DNA of 64,000 nt from contig NZ_CP040984.1 in NCBI RefSeq assembly GCF_006364715.1, forward strand, positions 186,001 to 250,000. The letters run 5' to 3'. Positions within the stretch are counted from its first letter, which is position 1. Each line of letters opens with the position of its first letter. The stretch comes from Candidatus Methylopumilus planktonicus. Its GTDB lineage: Bacteria; Pseudomonadota; Gammaproteobacteria; Burkholderiales; Methylophilaceae. Under the pieces are notes generated by a model. That model ran no database searches. It saw only the letters and a program-made list of their open reading frames with translations, and was not told the DNA's origin. The position numbers and the translations under genes are program-made. Of the stretch, positions 51,770 to 60,553 are shown piece after piece.

Positions 51770-52284
51770 TGGATGCTGATTATAAAAAAAGAATCTTAAA
51801 AGAGCTTGAATTATTTCCTTTGTGGAAGGAAAAAAACAAGCCCAATAACGAACTTCTTTTAAATACAGATTTAAAGCCTATTGAGGCTGATGTATTTTTT
51901 GCATTCAAAATTAATTACACAGAAGGGTCCTTATTACTTTTGAGTCAAAATTTCGCATCGGGAACGAAAGAGATTGCTCAAGACTTGTTTTTAAATATTG
52001 CAAAATTTATTTCAACGACGATAGGCATAGACACATTCCAAAAGAGTCATTTATTAACGCTCACTAAAGATCAATTAAGTGAGCTTTGTTTGAAGACCCC
52101 CCTAAAGCATGTATTAGCTTTTGGATTAAATAATGATTTGTTTGAAGAATACAAAACAAATGTTTTGATGAATAATGTCACTATGAACATTAAGCATACA
52201 GTTGATATTAATCATTTACTGCAAAACCCAAAAGATAAGAAATTGGTTTGGGAAAATATTTTAGATTTAATAAAAGCTTTTTAA
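51769..52284 (+). CDS. Degenerate uracil-DNA glycosylase-like or psi-subunit-like protein
   Basis: A 171-residue cytoplasmic protein with no firm identity. It starts at ATG 51769 on the rimI stop (TGATG). The gene after rimI in many betaproteobacteria is a family 4 uracil-DNA glycosylase; here the end (HLLQNPKDKKLVWENIL) resembles that family's HPAYLLRNP..K..AW segment, and KHVLAFG its LALG strand. However, the catalytic GEAPG-type loop, the HP dipeptide and the four cluster cysteines are missing. The N-terminal KELELFPLWKEK and NP-x-W end also resemble the DNA polymerase III psi subunit, whose gene adjoins rimI in E. coli. Function open. Confidence 0.45.
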   Translation: MDADYKKRILKELELFPLWKEKNKPNNELLLNTDLKPIEADVFFAFKINYTEGSLLLLSQNFASGTKEIAQDLFLNIAKFISTTIGIDTFQKSHLLTLTKDQLSELCLKTPLKHVLAFGLNNDLFEEYKTNVLMNNVTMNIKHTVDINHLLQNPKDKKLVWENILDLIKAF

Positions 52285-52300
52285 ATAAGAAAGAACATAA

Positions 52301-54025
52301 ATGCTCGCATCAAAATTTTATATTTCAACCCTAAAAGAGGCGCCTTCAGAAGCTGAGCTTATCAGTCATAAGCTTATGATTCGCGCAGGCTTTATTAAGC
52401 GCCTAGGCTCAGGCTTGTATTCTTGGATGCCACTTGGTCTAAAAGTATTAAGAAAAATTGAAGCTATTGTGAGAACTGAAATGAACCAGGCTGGAGCGGT
52501 GGAGCTATTAATGCCAGCTATCCAACCATCCGAATTATGGGAAGAGACAGGTCGATGGGAGCTTTTCGGTCCACAGATGTTAAAGATTAAAGATCGCCAT
52601 GATCGAAATTTTTGTTTTGGACCGACACATGAGGAAGTCATCACAGATATCGCCAGAAAAGAAATTAATAGTTACAAGCAGTTACCTATTAATTTCTACC
52701 AGATTCAAATGAAATTTAGAGATGAGATTAGACCTCGTTTCGGTGTGATGCGTGCCCGCGAGTTTCTTATGAAAGACGCCTATTCTTTCCATGCATCAAA
52801 AACTTCATTGCAAGAAACCTATGACGCGATGTATCAGGCCTATACCAATATTTTTAATAAGATAGGCCTTCAGTTTAGAGCAGTGAAAGCCGATACCGGA
52901 GCTATTGGAGGAGACGGGTCTCATGAGTTTCATGTCTTAGCTGATTCTGGAGAAGATGCGATCGCATATAGCTCGGTATCTAACTACGCCGCTAATATTG
53001 AATTAGCAGAGGCTATTCTGCAAGATGATAAAAGACCAGATGCAAAAGAGTCGATGGTTAAATTTGATACGCCGAAACAAACAACATGTGATGACGTAGC
53101 AAAGTTAATCGGAGCCTCTATTCAAAAGACAGTCAAAACAATAGCACTCATCAACCAAACCAATGAGGTGAATGAGTTTTTCTTGGTCCTTATCCGTGGC
53201 GACCATGAGCTTAATGAGGTTAAATTAACTAAAGTTAAGGGTTTTGAGAATTTCCGTTTTGCAACAGAAGAGGAAGTAAAAGACCACCTTAAATGCCCAC
53301 CTGGATTCATAGGACCTGTAGGAGTTAAATCTTCTATAAAAATTATGGCAGACAAGTCCGTTAGTATTTTGTCTGATTTTATCTGCGGCGCAAACGAACC
53401 TAAGCTTCACTTAAGGGGTGTTAATTTTGTGCGAGATGTCTCAGAGCCAATACTTTATGCGGATTTGAGAAAAGTAGTTGAAGGCGACGTGAGTCCAGAC
53501 AATCAAGGAACACTTCAAATATGTAGGGGGATTGAAGTGGGGCACATTTTTCAGTTGGGCAATAAGTACTCTAAAGCGATGAAGGCAGAATATTTAGATG
53601 AAAATGGCCAGACCCAAACTTTAGAGATGGGTTGCTATGGTATCGGGGTGTCACGCATTGTAGCTGCTGCAATTGAGCAATCTCACGATGACAAGGGTAT
53701 TGTTTTCCCCATTAATATTGCTCCTTTCGAGGTAGTTATTGCGCCTATAGGTTACGACAAAAGCATTGAAGTTAAAGCTTCGGCACATAAAATTTATGAC
53801 GCCCTTCGGGCAATAGGAGTGGACGTCTTGCTGGATGATCGAGGAGAACGCCCAGGCATTATGTTTGCCGAGATGGAATTGATAGGCATTCCTTATAGAG
53901 TCGTTATTGGTGACCGTAATTTAAAAGAAGGTAAAGTCGAGTTTCAAGGTCGATTGGATCAAGAATCTAAGTTAGTTGATGAATATCAAATAGTTAAAGA
54001 AATTAAATCTTTGATAGCCCCCTAA
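52301..54025 (+). CDS. proS: Proline-tRNA ligase
   Basis: Class II aminoacyl-tRNA synthetase that charges tRNA-Pro. The 574-residue product (E. coli 572) has motif 1 and 2 regions (RAGFIKRLGSGLYSWMPLG, KFRDEIRPRFGVMRAREFLMKDAY), the YbaK-type editing insert (about residues 225 to 385), motif 3 GCYGIGVSRIVAAAIEQ, and the C-terminal anticodon-binding domain from VVIAPIGYDKS. The editing domain seems intact. It starts 16 bases after the preceding gene. Confidence 0.97.
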   Translation: MLASKFYISTLKEAPSEAELISHKLMIRAGFIKRLGSGLYSWMPLGLKVLRKIEAIVRTEMNQAGAVELLMPAIQPSELWEETGRWELFGPQMLKIKDRHDRNFCFGPTHEEVITDIARKEINSYKQLPINFYQIQMKFRDEIRPRFGVMRAREFLMKDAYSFHASKTSLQETYDAMYQAYTNIFNKIGLQFRAVKADTGAIGGDGSHEFHVLADSGEDAIAYSSVSNYAANIELAEAILQDDKRPDAKESMVKFDTPKQTTCDDVAKLIGASIQKTVKTIALINQTNEVNEFFLVLIRGDHELNEVKLTKVKGFENFRFATEEEVKDHLKCPPGFIGPVGVKSSIKIMADKSVSILSDFICGANEPKLHLRGVNFVRDVSEPILYADLRKVVEGDVSPDNQGTLQICRGIEVGHIFQLGNKYSKAMKAEYLDENGQTQTLEMGCYGIGVSRIVAAAIEQSHDDKGIVFPINIAPFEVVIAPIGYDKSIEVKASAHKIYDALRAIGVDVLLDDRGERPGIMFAEMELIGIPYRVVIGDRNLKEGKVEFQGRLDQESKLVDEYQIVKEIKSLIAP

Positions 54026-54061
54026 AAATGTAATCAATTTATCTATAAGTATATGATTTAA

Positions 54062-54090
54062 TTGAGATATTTGTGTCAAGCATTTATTAC
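54062..54090 (+). promoter_or_regulatory. Candidate promoter upstream of the DUF1097 gene
   Basis: TTGAGA (54062..54067), 17 bases, TATTAC (54085..54090), inside the 228-base spacer after proS. It would give a leader of about 155 bases. The rest of the spacer shows no ORF or strong structure that I can support; only a short TTGAG / CTCAA inverted repeat near 54190. Confidence 0.4.
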
Positions 54091-54253
54091 AAAATAATTA
54101 CAATTAAGGGGTGTATTTATTAAAAAAAAGGTTTAATATTCGGCAAGTAGTTAGTAATCGATGACCTGGAAGACAAGGCCCAATTGAGAACTAAGTGCTC
54201 AAGTACTATAGCTCTTTGATGTAAATATACAGTCAACTAACTTAGGAGATGTT

Positions 54254-54736
54254 ATGTCGAAATCATTAGCGTTAGCAATCAGTGTTGGTGTAGTAGCAGG
54301 TCTTTGGACTTTCCTCGGAAGTGGGTATCTCAGCTTTGCAAGTATCGCGATTGGTTTTATAGCTTGGGCTGCTTCTGGCCTAGTTGGCAAATCAGACGCA
54401 ATGCAAAAAACAGTTATCGGAATGACGTTCGGCGCAATTATTGCATCAGTTGCAGTTTATTTAGCGGGTGTTGAGTTGCCGCTTTTAGGCGCAAACATTG
54501 CAGTAGGCGTTGGTGTAGCAGCACTCATTCTTGTATTGGTTGCTGATAAGGTGTCTCAAGTTGCTAATGTTGGCGTAAATGTTTTAGGTTTTGCGTCAGC
54601 TTTCACACTATCACCAAGCGCAGCTAGTATCGGTGCAATGGATTTATCTAATCCAGTAGCTATTGTTTTAGTCTCTAGTATCTTGGGCGTAGTTGCAGGT
54701 AATTTAGCAGGAAGACTTGCGGCTGCAATTAAATAA
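54254..54736 (+). CDS. DUF1097-like membrane protein (YcdZ-like)
   Basis: A 160-residue inner-membrane protein, nearly all hydrophobic Ala, Gly, Val and Ile, with about six closely spaced helices. The beginning (SLALAISVGVVAGLWTFLG) and spacing of helices resemble the DUF1097 family (YcdZ), whose function I do not know. It has a good AGGAGA site (54243..54248), its own promoter region and a strong terminator, so it is a single-gene unit, unusual in this packed genome. It may be a small-solute channel or stress membrane protein; not certain. Confidence 0.6.
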   Translation: MSKSLALAISVGVVAGLWTFLGSGYLSFASIAIGFIAWAASGLVGKSDAMQKTVIGMTFGAIIASVAVYLAGVELPLLGANIAVGVGVAALILVLVADKVSQVANVGVNVLGFASAFTLSPSAASIGAMDLSNPVAIVLVSSILGVVAGNLAGRLAAAIK

Positions 54737-54749
54737 TTGTTTAAATGAA

Positions 54750-54782
54750 GTAAAAACGCACCCCTTGGGGTGCGTTTTTTTA
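54750..54782. terminator. Bidirectional terminator, DUF1097 / secreted protein
   Basis: ACGCACCC (54756..54763), loop CTTG, GGGTGCGT (54768..54775), A- and T-runs on both sides. The strongest GC stem of the terminators seen here; the minus-strand stop codon of the next gene (54780..54782) is in the T-run. Confidence 0.93.
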
Positions 54783-55649
54783 TTTGGAGTTGCTAGAAAC
54801 TTTAAATCCATAATAGGTTCCGAATTCACCTTCAGATTCGTTATATATAAAGAATAGATTGTTTGTGTAACCAAGACCATTGTAATGATTGTGAGCTCTC
54901 AACTTTATATCTTTTGGCAAAGTAGATTTACCAACATATTTGCCCTTAGCATTAAAAATTAATACCGCCTTATGGTCCACGTCTAGAATAGCTAGCTCTT
55001 CTCCATCAATGCTCGTTGCCGCAATAAAGTTATCGCTTAAGTCGTCAAATGTGACACCTGCTGATTTAAGATCTAGATTAATTTCCCCTACCTTATTCCC
55101 ATCATTTGCATCAATAACGATTACTCTGTCACTCCTTTTTTGTTTAGCAAAGTAATGATTCTTTTTGGAGTCAAAAGAAGGCATCGTAGCCGAATCGCCA
55201 AACGCTGGATTAAAGCTAGACACTTCTTTAGATGTACCTTTTAAATTACCCTGTGGATCAAGGTCTAGAGAAAATATACCTGTGTTAGGTGCGAAGCCAG
55301 CTTCGCTCGAAATATTATAAGTGATGGTTGTAAGCTGGAAGGTTGCTTCATTATAAAAAATGGAGCGATTATCAAACCCTGCTTGTGTCGAAGCCAAGTA
55401 CTTTCCAGACTGATCATAAGTATGAATAAGCGATTTAGAGATAGGCGCTTCGGTTTCAGAGCCTAAGGGAGCTAGGCCACCATCGGCGATGTAATATTTT
55501 TTTTGCCCTGGAATAAAAGCCACCGTCATAGGTCGTGTGGTGGGTTTCTTGGCGAGTGTAATCTTAACTTCTGATTTTGCTTCGGGAAGGACGTCCGCAT
55601 AAATTACATAATTAAATGTTAAAAAACATAGCGAAATAATAATTTTCAT
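54780..55649 (-). CDS. Secreted beta-propeller-like protein, unknown function
   Basis: I do not recognise this 289-residue protein. It has a signal peptide (about residues 1 to 18, ending VIYA-D), then repeating short beta segments such as RPMTVAFIPGQKKYYIADGG, RVIVIDANDGNKVGEINLD and KAVLIFNAKGKYVGKSTLP, about 40 to 50 residues apart, which suggests a six- or seven-bladed NHL/SMP-30-like propeller in the periplasm. No lipobox is evident. It lies between the DUF1097 terminator and queA; 30 bases separate it from queA, so it may share queA's transcript. Confidence 0.6.
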   Translation of the reverse strand: MKIIISLCFLTFNYVIYADVLPEAKSEVKITLAKKPTTRPMTVAFIPGQKKYYIADGGLAPLGSETEAPISKSLIHTYDQSGKYLASTQAGFDNRSIFYNEATFQLTTITYNISSEAGFAPNTGIFSLDLDPQGNLKGTSKEVSSFNPAFGDSATMPSFDSKKNHYFAKQKRSDRVIVIDANDGNKVGEINLDLKSAGVTFDDLSDNFIAATSIDGEELAILDVDHKAVLIFNAKGKYVGKSTLPKDIKLRAHNHYNGLGYTNNLFFIYNESEGEFGTYYGFKVSSNSK

Positions 55650-55679
55650 AGATCTATCTTTATAAAGTTGGTTATTAAT

Positions 55680-56705
55680 TTAAGACCGCTCAATAAATGT
55701 AGCGTCGCCATAGCTAAAGAAGCGATATTCATTTTTAATAGCGTGCTGATATAGTTTCTTCATGGTATCACTTCCACTAAAAGCCGAGACTAAAATAAAT
55801 AGGGTGCTTTTAGGTAAATGGAAGTTGGTGAGTAATGCATCCACAATTTTAAATGTATAGCCCGGTTTAATAAAGATAGAAGTTTCTTTAAATCCAGACT
55901 GAATCGTTTCCTCAGAAAATTTACTTTCAAGCGCTCTTAAAACAGTGGTACCGATTGCAATTATCCTGCCATTCTTCGACTTGGCGTCATCAATCATTTG
56001 AATAGTTTTATCAGGCACATTAAAAGATTCGCTATGCATTTGATGGTGATCCAGATCATTTTCTCTGACAGGTTGAAAAGTGCCAGCGCCAACATGCAGC
56101 GTTAGAAAAGTATATTTAATTTTTTTATCATTTAAGGCCTTAAAGATTTCATCTGTAAAATGGAGTCCAGCTGTTGGCGCTGCAACGGCACCGGACTCTT
56201 TCGCATAGATCGTTTGGTATCTGTTTTCATCGGATTTATCTGCACTTCTTTCAATGTAAGGGGGTAAGGGGATATGACCATATTTTTCGAGTATGTCGTA
56301 ACTGGATAAATTTGAATCAAATTCAATATAAAAAAGATCGTTTTCTTTTCTTACAACCTTAACTGATACGTCTTCATTGACCTCAAAGATAGTGCCATCA
56401 AATATTTTTTTTGATGTTTTTAAGTGCGCGAGCGCATGATGGTTATTCAAGATACGCTCAATCATGATTTCAACTTTTCCACCTGTGATTTTTTTTCCAA
56501 ATAACCTCGCTTTAATCACACGTGTATCGTTGAAAATTAAAAGATCATTCGTATTTAATAAATCAACAAAGTCTACAAACTTTTTATCGCTGAATAACTT
56601 TGTATTTTTATTTAAAACAAGAAGTCGACTTGAATCCCTTTTTTGAAGAGGGGCTTGGGCAATAAGATGGTGGGGTAGATCAAAATCAAATTCTTCAATT
56701 AGCAT
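55680..56705 (-). CDS. queA: S-adenosylmethionine:tRNA ribosyltransferase-isomerase
   Basis: Moves the ribosyl part of SAM onto preQ1 at the wobble position of GUN-decoding tRNAs to form epoxyqueuosine. The 341-residue product begins FDFDLPHHLIAQAPLQKRDSSRLL and contains FNDTRVIKARLFGKK, AAPTAGLHFT, LHVGAGTFQPVRENDLDHHQMHSE and TNFHLPKSTLFILVSAF, all QueA signatures. No tgt follows, unlike in many genomes. Confidence 0.97.
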   Translation of the reverse strand: MLIEEFDFDLPHHLIAQAPLQKRDSSRLLVLNKNTKLFSDKKFVDFVDLLNTNDLLIFNDTRVIKARLFGKKITGGKVEIMIERILNNHHALAHLKTSKKIFDGTIFEVNEDVSVKVVRKENDLFYIEFDSNLSSYDILEKYGHIPLPPYIERSADKSDENRYQTIYAKESGAVAAPTAGLHFTDEIFKALNDKKIKYTFLTLHVGAGTFQPVRENDLDHHQMHSESFNVPDKTIQMIDDAKSKNGRIIAIGTTVLRALESKFSEETIQSGFKETSIFIKPGYTFKIVDALLTNFHLPKSTLFILVSAFSGSDTMKKLYQHAIKNEYRFFSYGDATFIERS

Positions 56706-56764
56706 AGAATATTTATGCGTTTAACATTTTAAGAGGAGTTTTTTAAATGATCTAAATATTGAAA

Positions 56765-56989
56765 TTATTTAATAAGATTTAAAATAAAATTTACTAAAAT
56801 TGCAAGCGTTAATAGCAAAAGAATAGCCACTAAAAAACCTATAATGAGAAAGTACTTTATTCCATGTTTTTCAACAAAAGCATCATCCTGAGAAAGTTTT
56901 CTATTATTTGAGATACCGAAAAAAGCAGATAGGATAGATTTAATGATATTGAGCAAAGTCTTTGTCCTTATATTAAGGTTTAAATTCAT
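56765..56989 (-). CDS. DUF2970 small membrane protein
   Basis: A 74-residue protein with one amphipathic N-terminal helix (LLNIIKSILSAFFGI) followed by a C-terminal membrane helix (YFLIIGFLVAILLLLTLAIL). The layout matches DUF2970, a small family that in many betaproteobacteria is encoded inside the cytochrome oxidase operon between cox11 and cox3. Here it stands on the opposite strand 770 bases before coxB, across a tRNA gene, so it was separated from the operon. Function not known. Confidence 0.7.
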   Translation of the reverse strand: MNLNLNIRTKTLLNIIKSILSAFFGISNNRKLSQDDAFVEKHGIKYFLIIGFLVAILLLLTLAILVNFILNLIK

Positions 56990-57058
56990 TCAATTTTAAT
57001 ATAGTTATCAGATATAAGCCGATATTATCTATAATGATAAGCGTATAAGCCTCTAGAG

Positions 57059-57145
57059 GCCGGGATGGCGGAATTGGTAGACGCACGGGACTCAAAATCC
57101 CGCGCTAGTAATAGCGTGCGAGTTCGATTCTCGCTCCCGGCACCA
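57059..57145 (+). tRNA. tRNA-Leu (anticodon CAA)
   Basis: An 87-base class II tRNA with a long variable arm. The acceptor stem GCCGGGA pairs with TCCCGGC, the anticodon stem is CGGGA/TCCCG with loop CTCAAAA (anticodon CAA, reading UUG), the T-arm has GTTCGATTC, and the CCA end is encoded (57143..57145). A TATAAT at 57030..57035 is the likely -10 box of its promoter. Confidence 0.97.
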
Positions 57146-57196
57146 TAAATTATAAATTTTTGGAATTTTTTTCTTTTAAGTACGTCAAGAGAAAAT

Positions 57197-57655
57197 ATGA
57201 TTCAAATCAAAAAATTAAAAAAAGGTAACTTAGACGAATTTATTCTTCGTCCGAACCCATCTATGCCTTGGAAATTGATTAAAAAAATATACCTTTTTTT
57301 CTTTATTTTTATCCTCATAATTTCCTCAATACTCTGCTACTTTAGGTTATATCTAGCGATTCCTTTTTACGGCATTGAAGTGCTTTTGCTTGGATATGCC
57401 TTATATTTCACTTGTCTTAAAAGTACTTTTTACCAAATTATTAGAATCAGTTCCCGCTTAATTGAAATTAAAACTATCCAAGGAAAAAAAATAATTAAAG
57501 AGGAATTTAATCGAGATTGGAGTAAATTTAGACTTGTGACAACATATTTCAATAGGCCTAGCTATATTGTAATAAGTTCTCAGGGGAAAAATACTCGTAT
57601 CGGAGATTTTCTATGCGAAAGTGAGCGTTTAGAGTTATTTAAAAAAATCTCATGA
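57197..57655 (+). CDS. DUF2244 membrane protein
   Basis: A 152-residue protein with two central membrane helices (about residues 29 to 76) and a cytoplasmic domain on each side. It matches DUF2244, which stands before coxB in many beta- and alphaproteobacteria; RPNPSMPWK and a C-terminal IGDFLCESERLELFKKI are typical. A role in oxidase assembly is suggested only by this location. About 105 bases separate it from coxB, with a promoter between. Confidence 0.75.
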   Translation: MIQIKKLKKGNLDEFILRPNPSMPWKLIKKIYLFFFIFILIISSILCYFRLYLAIPFYGIEVLLLGYALYFTCLKSTFYQIIRISSRLIEIKTIQGKKIIKEEFNRDWSKFRLVTTYFNRPSYIVISSQGKNTRIGDFLCESERLELFKKIS

Positions 57656-57670
57656 TTACAATTTTTCGTA

Positions 57671-57699
57671 TTGATTTTAAAAAAACCTACTGATAACAT
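57671..57699 (+). promoter_or_regulatory. Candidate promoter for the cytochrome oxidase operon
   Basis: TTGATT (57671..57676), 17 bases, TAACAT (57694..57699), about 60 bases before coxB. Good spacing, moderate boxes; no activator site recognised. Confidence 0.45.
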
Positions 57700-57759
57700 G
57701 ACCTACAGAAAATTTTCAGTAAATATAGAACATTCGACTTTCACGGTAAGGGATATTAA

Positions 57760-58920
57760 ATGCATTTGAATAAAAGTATGGTTAGATTTTTATCGAATTT
57801 CACAGTTATCTTGTCGGCATTATTCTTATTAAGCCCCGATGTATTGCATGCTGATTGGGGTATGAATATGACACAAGGAGCAACTCCTATAAGCCACGAT
57901 GTTTATAATATGCATATGACTTCTCTATATGTTGTTACAGTCATTGGTATTTTAGTTTTTGGTGTGATGTTTTGGTCTATATTCCATCATCGGAAGTCTA
58001 AAGGAGTAAAACCAGCAAAATTTTCTCACAGCACAACTGTTGAAATAATTTGGACTCTTATACCTTTTGCTATCATTGTTGCATTAGCAATACCTGCAAC
58101 TAAACTTCTTGCAAGGATGGACGACACTTCAAAATCTGAAATCACTATTAAAGCAACAGGTTATCAATGGAAATGGAAATACGACTACATAGATGAGGAC
58201 TTAACTATTTATAGTAATTTGGCTTCTGATAGTGTTGATGCTAGCCAAAAGAATTCAGGTATTGATCCAAAGACTGCTGATAACTACTTACGAAATACTG
58301 ATACAGCTCTTGTACTGCCTGTTGGTAAAAAAATTAGAATTATGACAACAGCAAGCGATGTTATTCATGCATGGTGGGTGCCTGATTTAGGCTGGAAGAG
58401 AGATGCTATTCCAGGATTCATTAATGACAACTGGACGGTAATTAATAAAGAAGGTGTTTATCGTGGCCAGTGCGCTGAAATTTGCGGCAAAGGACATGGA
58501 TATATGCCTATTGTAGTAAAGGCTGTTCCAGAAAAACAATACTTAGCTTGGGTTCAAGAAACAAAACTTGCATTAAAATCTAAAAAAGATAGTGGCGATA
58601 AAGAGCTGTCAATGGATGAGTTAAAATCTAAAGGTGAAGCGGTTTATAAAGCCAATTGTCTAGCTTGTCATCAAGCAAATGGACAAGGTATTAAAGGGGT
58701 TTTTCCATCAATTGATGGCAGTCCTCTTGCAAACCTAAAGGAAAATATACCAGCTCATATTCATCAAGTTATCTATGGCAAGGGAAATATGCCAGCTTTT
58801 GGCGAGCAACTATCGGACACTGATATTGCCTCAGCAGTTACTTTCACAAGAAATAATTGGGGTAATAAAACAGGCGATATTATTCAGCCTAAAGATGTTG
58901 CAGCTGGCAGAAAGAAATAA
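57760..58920 (+). CDS. coxB: Cytochrome c oxidase subunit II with fused cytochrome c domain
   Basis: The subunit that takes electrons from cytochrome c through the binuclear CuA site. The 386-residue product has a signal peptide, two membrane helices, the CuA ligands (His in SDVIHAWWVPDLGW, then CAEICGKGHGYM, giving Cys-x3-Cys-x3-His-x2-Met near residue 240) and a C-terminal class I cytochrome c with CLACH near residue 302. The fused haem domain is of the caa3-type arrangement. First gene of the oxidase operon. Confidence 0.97.
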   Translation: MHLNKSMVRFLSNFTVILSALFLLSPDVLHADWGMNMTQGATPISHDVYNMHMTSLYVVTVIGILVFGVMFWSIFHHRKSKGVKPAKFSHSTTVEIIWTLIPFAIIVALAIPATKLLARMDDTSKSEITIKATGYQWKWKYDYIDEDLTIYSNLASDSVDASQKNSGIDPKTADNYLRNTDTALVLPVGKKIRIMTTASDVIHAWWVPDLGWKRDAIPGFINDNWTVINKEGVYRGQCAEICGKGHGYMPIVVKAVPEKQYLAWVQETKLALKSKKDSGDKELSMDELKSKGEAVYKANCLACHQANGQGIKGVFPSIDGSPLANLKENIPAHIHQVIYGKGNMPAFGEQLSDTDIASAVTFTRNNWGNKTGDIIQPKDVAAGRKK

Positions 58921-58957
58921 TTTTAAATTTAATTTTTTAATTTAGGAAGATTTAAGA

Positions 58958-60553
58958 ATGAGTACAATAGCACACGCCGATCACGATCATCACGATCATA
59001 AGCCCACAGGCATTAAACGTTGGTTATTTTCAACAAACCATAAAGACATAGGTACGATGTACTTAGTTTTTTCATTGATCATGTTCTTTATTGGCGGATC
59101 GATGGCAATGGTTATTCGTGCAGAGTTATTTCAACCAGGACTTCAGTTTGTAGACCCACAATTCTACAACTCAATGGTAACTGTGCATGCCCTAGTAATG
59201 ATTTTCGGAGCTGTGATGCCCGCTGGTGTTGGCCTTGCTAATTGGATGATACCTATTATGATTGGAGCTCCGGACATGGCTCTTCCTCGTATGAATAATA
59301 TGAGTTTTTGGATTATGCCTTTTGCTTTTGCACTTCTTTTAGGTACTTTATTTATGGAAGGTGGAGCCCCTGCAGGCGGATGGACAATGTATCCACCTCT
59401 TGTGCTTCAAACAGGAAAAGCATTTCCGTACTTAATATTTGCAGTTCATTTCCTAGGTATCTCTTCTATCATGGGTGCAATTAATATCATTGCAACAGTC
59501 TTTAATATGAGAGCGCCAGGTATGACATTGATGAGATTACCTTTGTTTGTCTGGACTTGGGTGATCACAGCCTTTTTATTAATTGCGTCTATGCCAGTTT
59601 TAGCGGGCGCTGTGACAATGCTACTAACAGATAAATATTTTGGTACAAGCTTTTTTAATGCTGCCGGTGGCGGTGACCCAGTATTGTTCCAGCACATTTT
59701 CTGGTTCTTCGGACATCCCGAAGTTTATATTTTAGCCCTGCCAGCTTTCGGAATCGTATCTCAAATTATCCCGACTTTTGCTCGTAAGCCACTTTTCGGA
59801 TATGCATCTATGGTTTACGCAACAGCATCAATTGCAATTCTTTCTTTCTTTGTATGGGCGCATCACATGTTTACAGTTGGGCTTCCTATCAACGGCGAAT
59901 TATTTTTCATGTACGCAACAATGTTAATTGCTGTTCCTACGGGCGTTAAAGTATTTAACTGGGTAGCAACAATGTGGAAGGGGGCTATGACATTTGAGAC
60001 CCCTATGCTATTTGCGCTAGCCTTTGTGATTTTATTTACAATCGGAGGCTTCTCAGGTCTTATGCTAGGTATTACGCCAGTTGACTTCCAGTATCATGAC
60101 ACTTACTTTGTTGTAGCTCATTTCCATTACGTCTTACTAACAGGCGCAGTATTTGCCCTTATGGCCTCTGTTTATTATTGGCTTCCTAAATGGACTGGCA
60201 ATATGTATGACGAGAAATTAGCTAAGGTACATTTCTGGTTATCAACCATTTTTGCAAATGTACTTTTCTTTCCACAGCACTTTTTAGGTTTAGCCGGTAT
60301 GCCAAGAAGAATTCCAGATTACAGTGTTCAGTTTGCAGATTTTAATATGGTTTCAAGCCTTGGCGGTTTTGCTTACGGCATTTCACAGTTGTTATTTGTA
60401 TACATAGTTATCAAATGTGTCCTAGGCGGCAAAAAAGCTACAGGCCAAGTTTGGGAAGGCGCACGCGGTTTGGAGTGGACATTGAGCTCACCTCCGCCAT
60501 ACCATTCATTCACTAAGCCACCAAAAGTCACAAAAGCTTTAATGGACTATTGA
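58958..60553 (+). CDS. coxA: Cytochrome c oxidase subunit I (type A1)
   Basis: The proton-pumping catalytic subunit with haem a and the haem a3-CuB centre. The 531-residue product has 12 membrane helices. Ligand motifs are MVTVHALVM (haem a His), FWFFGHPEVYILALP (CuB His, cross-linked Tyr, and the Glu of A1 D-channel enzymes), WAHHMFTVG (CuB) and VVAHFHYVLLTG. A histidine-rich N-terminus (HADHDHHDH) may hold metal. Its TGA overlaps the ATG of the next small gene. Confidence 0.98.
   Translation: MSTIAHADHDHHDHKPTGIKRWLFSTNHKDIGTMYLVFSLIMFFIGGSMAMVIRAELFQPGLQFVDPQFYNSMVTVHALVMIFGAVMPAGVGLANWMIPIMIGAPDMALPRMNNMSFWIMPFAFALLLGTLFMEGGAPAGGWTMYPPLVLQTGKAFPYLIFAVHFLGISSIMGAINIIATVFNMRAPGMTLMRLPLFVWTWVITAFLLIASMPVLAGAVTMLLTDKYFGTSFFNAAGGGDPVLFQHIFWFFGHPEVYILALPAFGIVSQIIPTFARKPLFGYASMVYATASIAILSFFVWAHHMFTVGLPINGELFFMYATMLIAVPTGVKVFNWVATMWKGAMTFETPMLFALAFVILFTIGGFSGLMLGITPVDFQYHDTYFVVAHFHYVLLTGAVFALMASVYYWLPKWTGNMYDEKLAKVHFWLSTIFANVLFFPQHFLGLAGMPRRIPDYSVQFADFNMVSSLGGFAYGISQLLFVYIVIKCVLGGKKATGQVWEGARGLEWTLSSPPPYHSFTKPPKVTKALMDY

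Noticed and set aside
54091..54253. Riboswitch in the leader of the DUF1097 gene
   Set aside because: I could not fold it into any class I know; only a weak 5-bp repeat is visible, so I list the leader only as unexplained.
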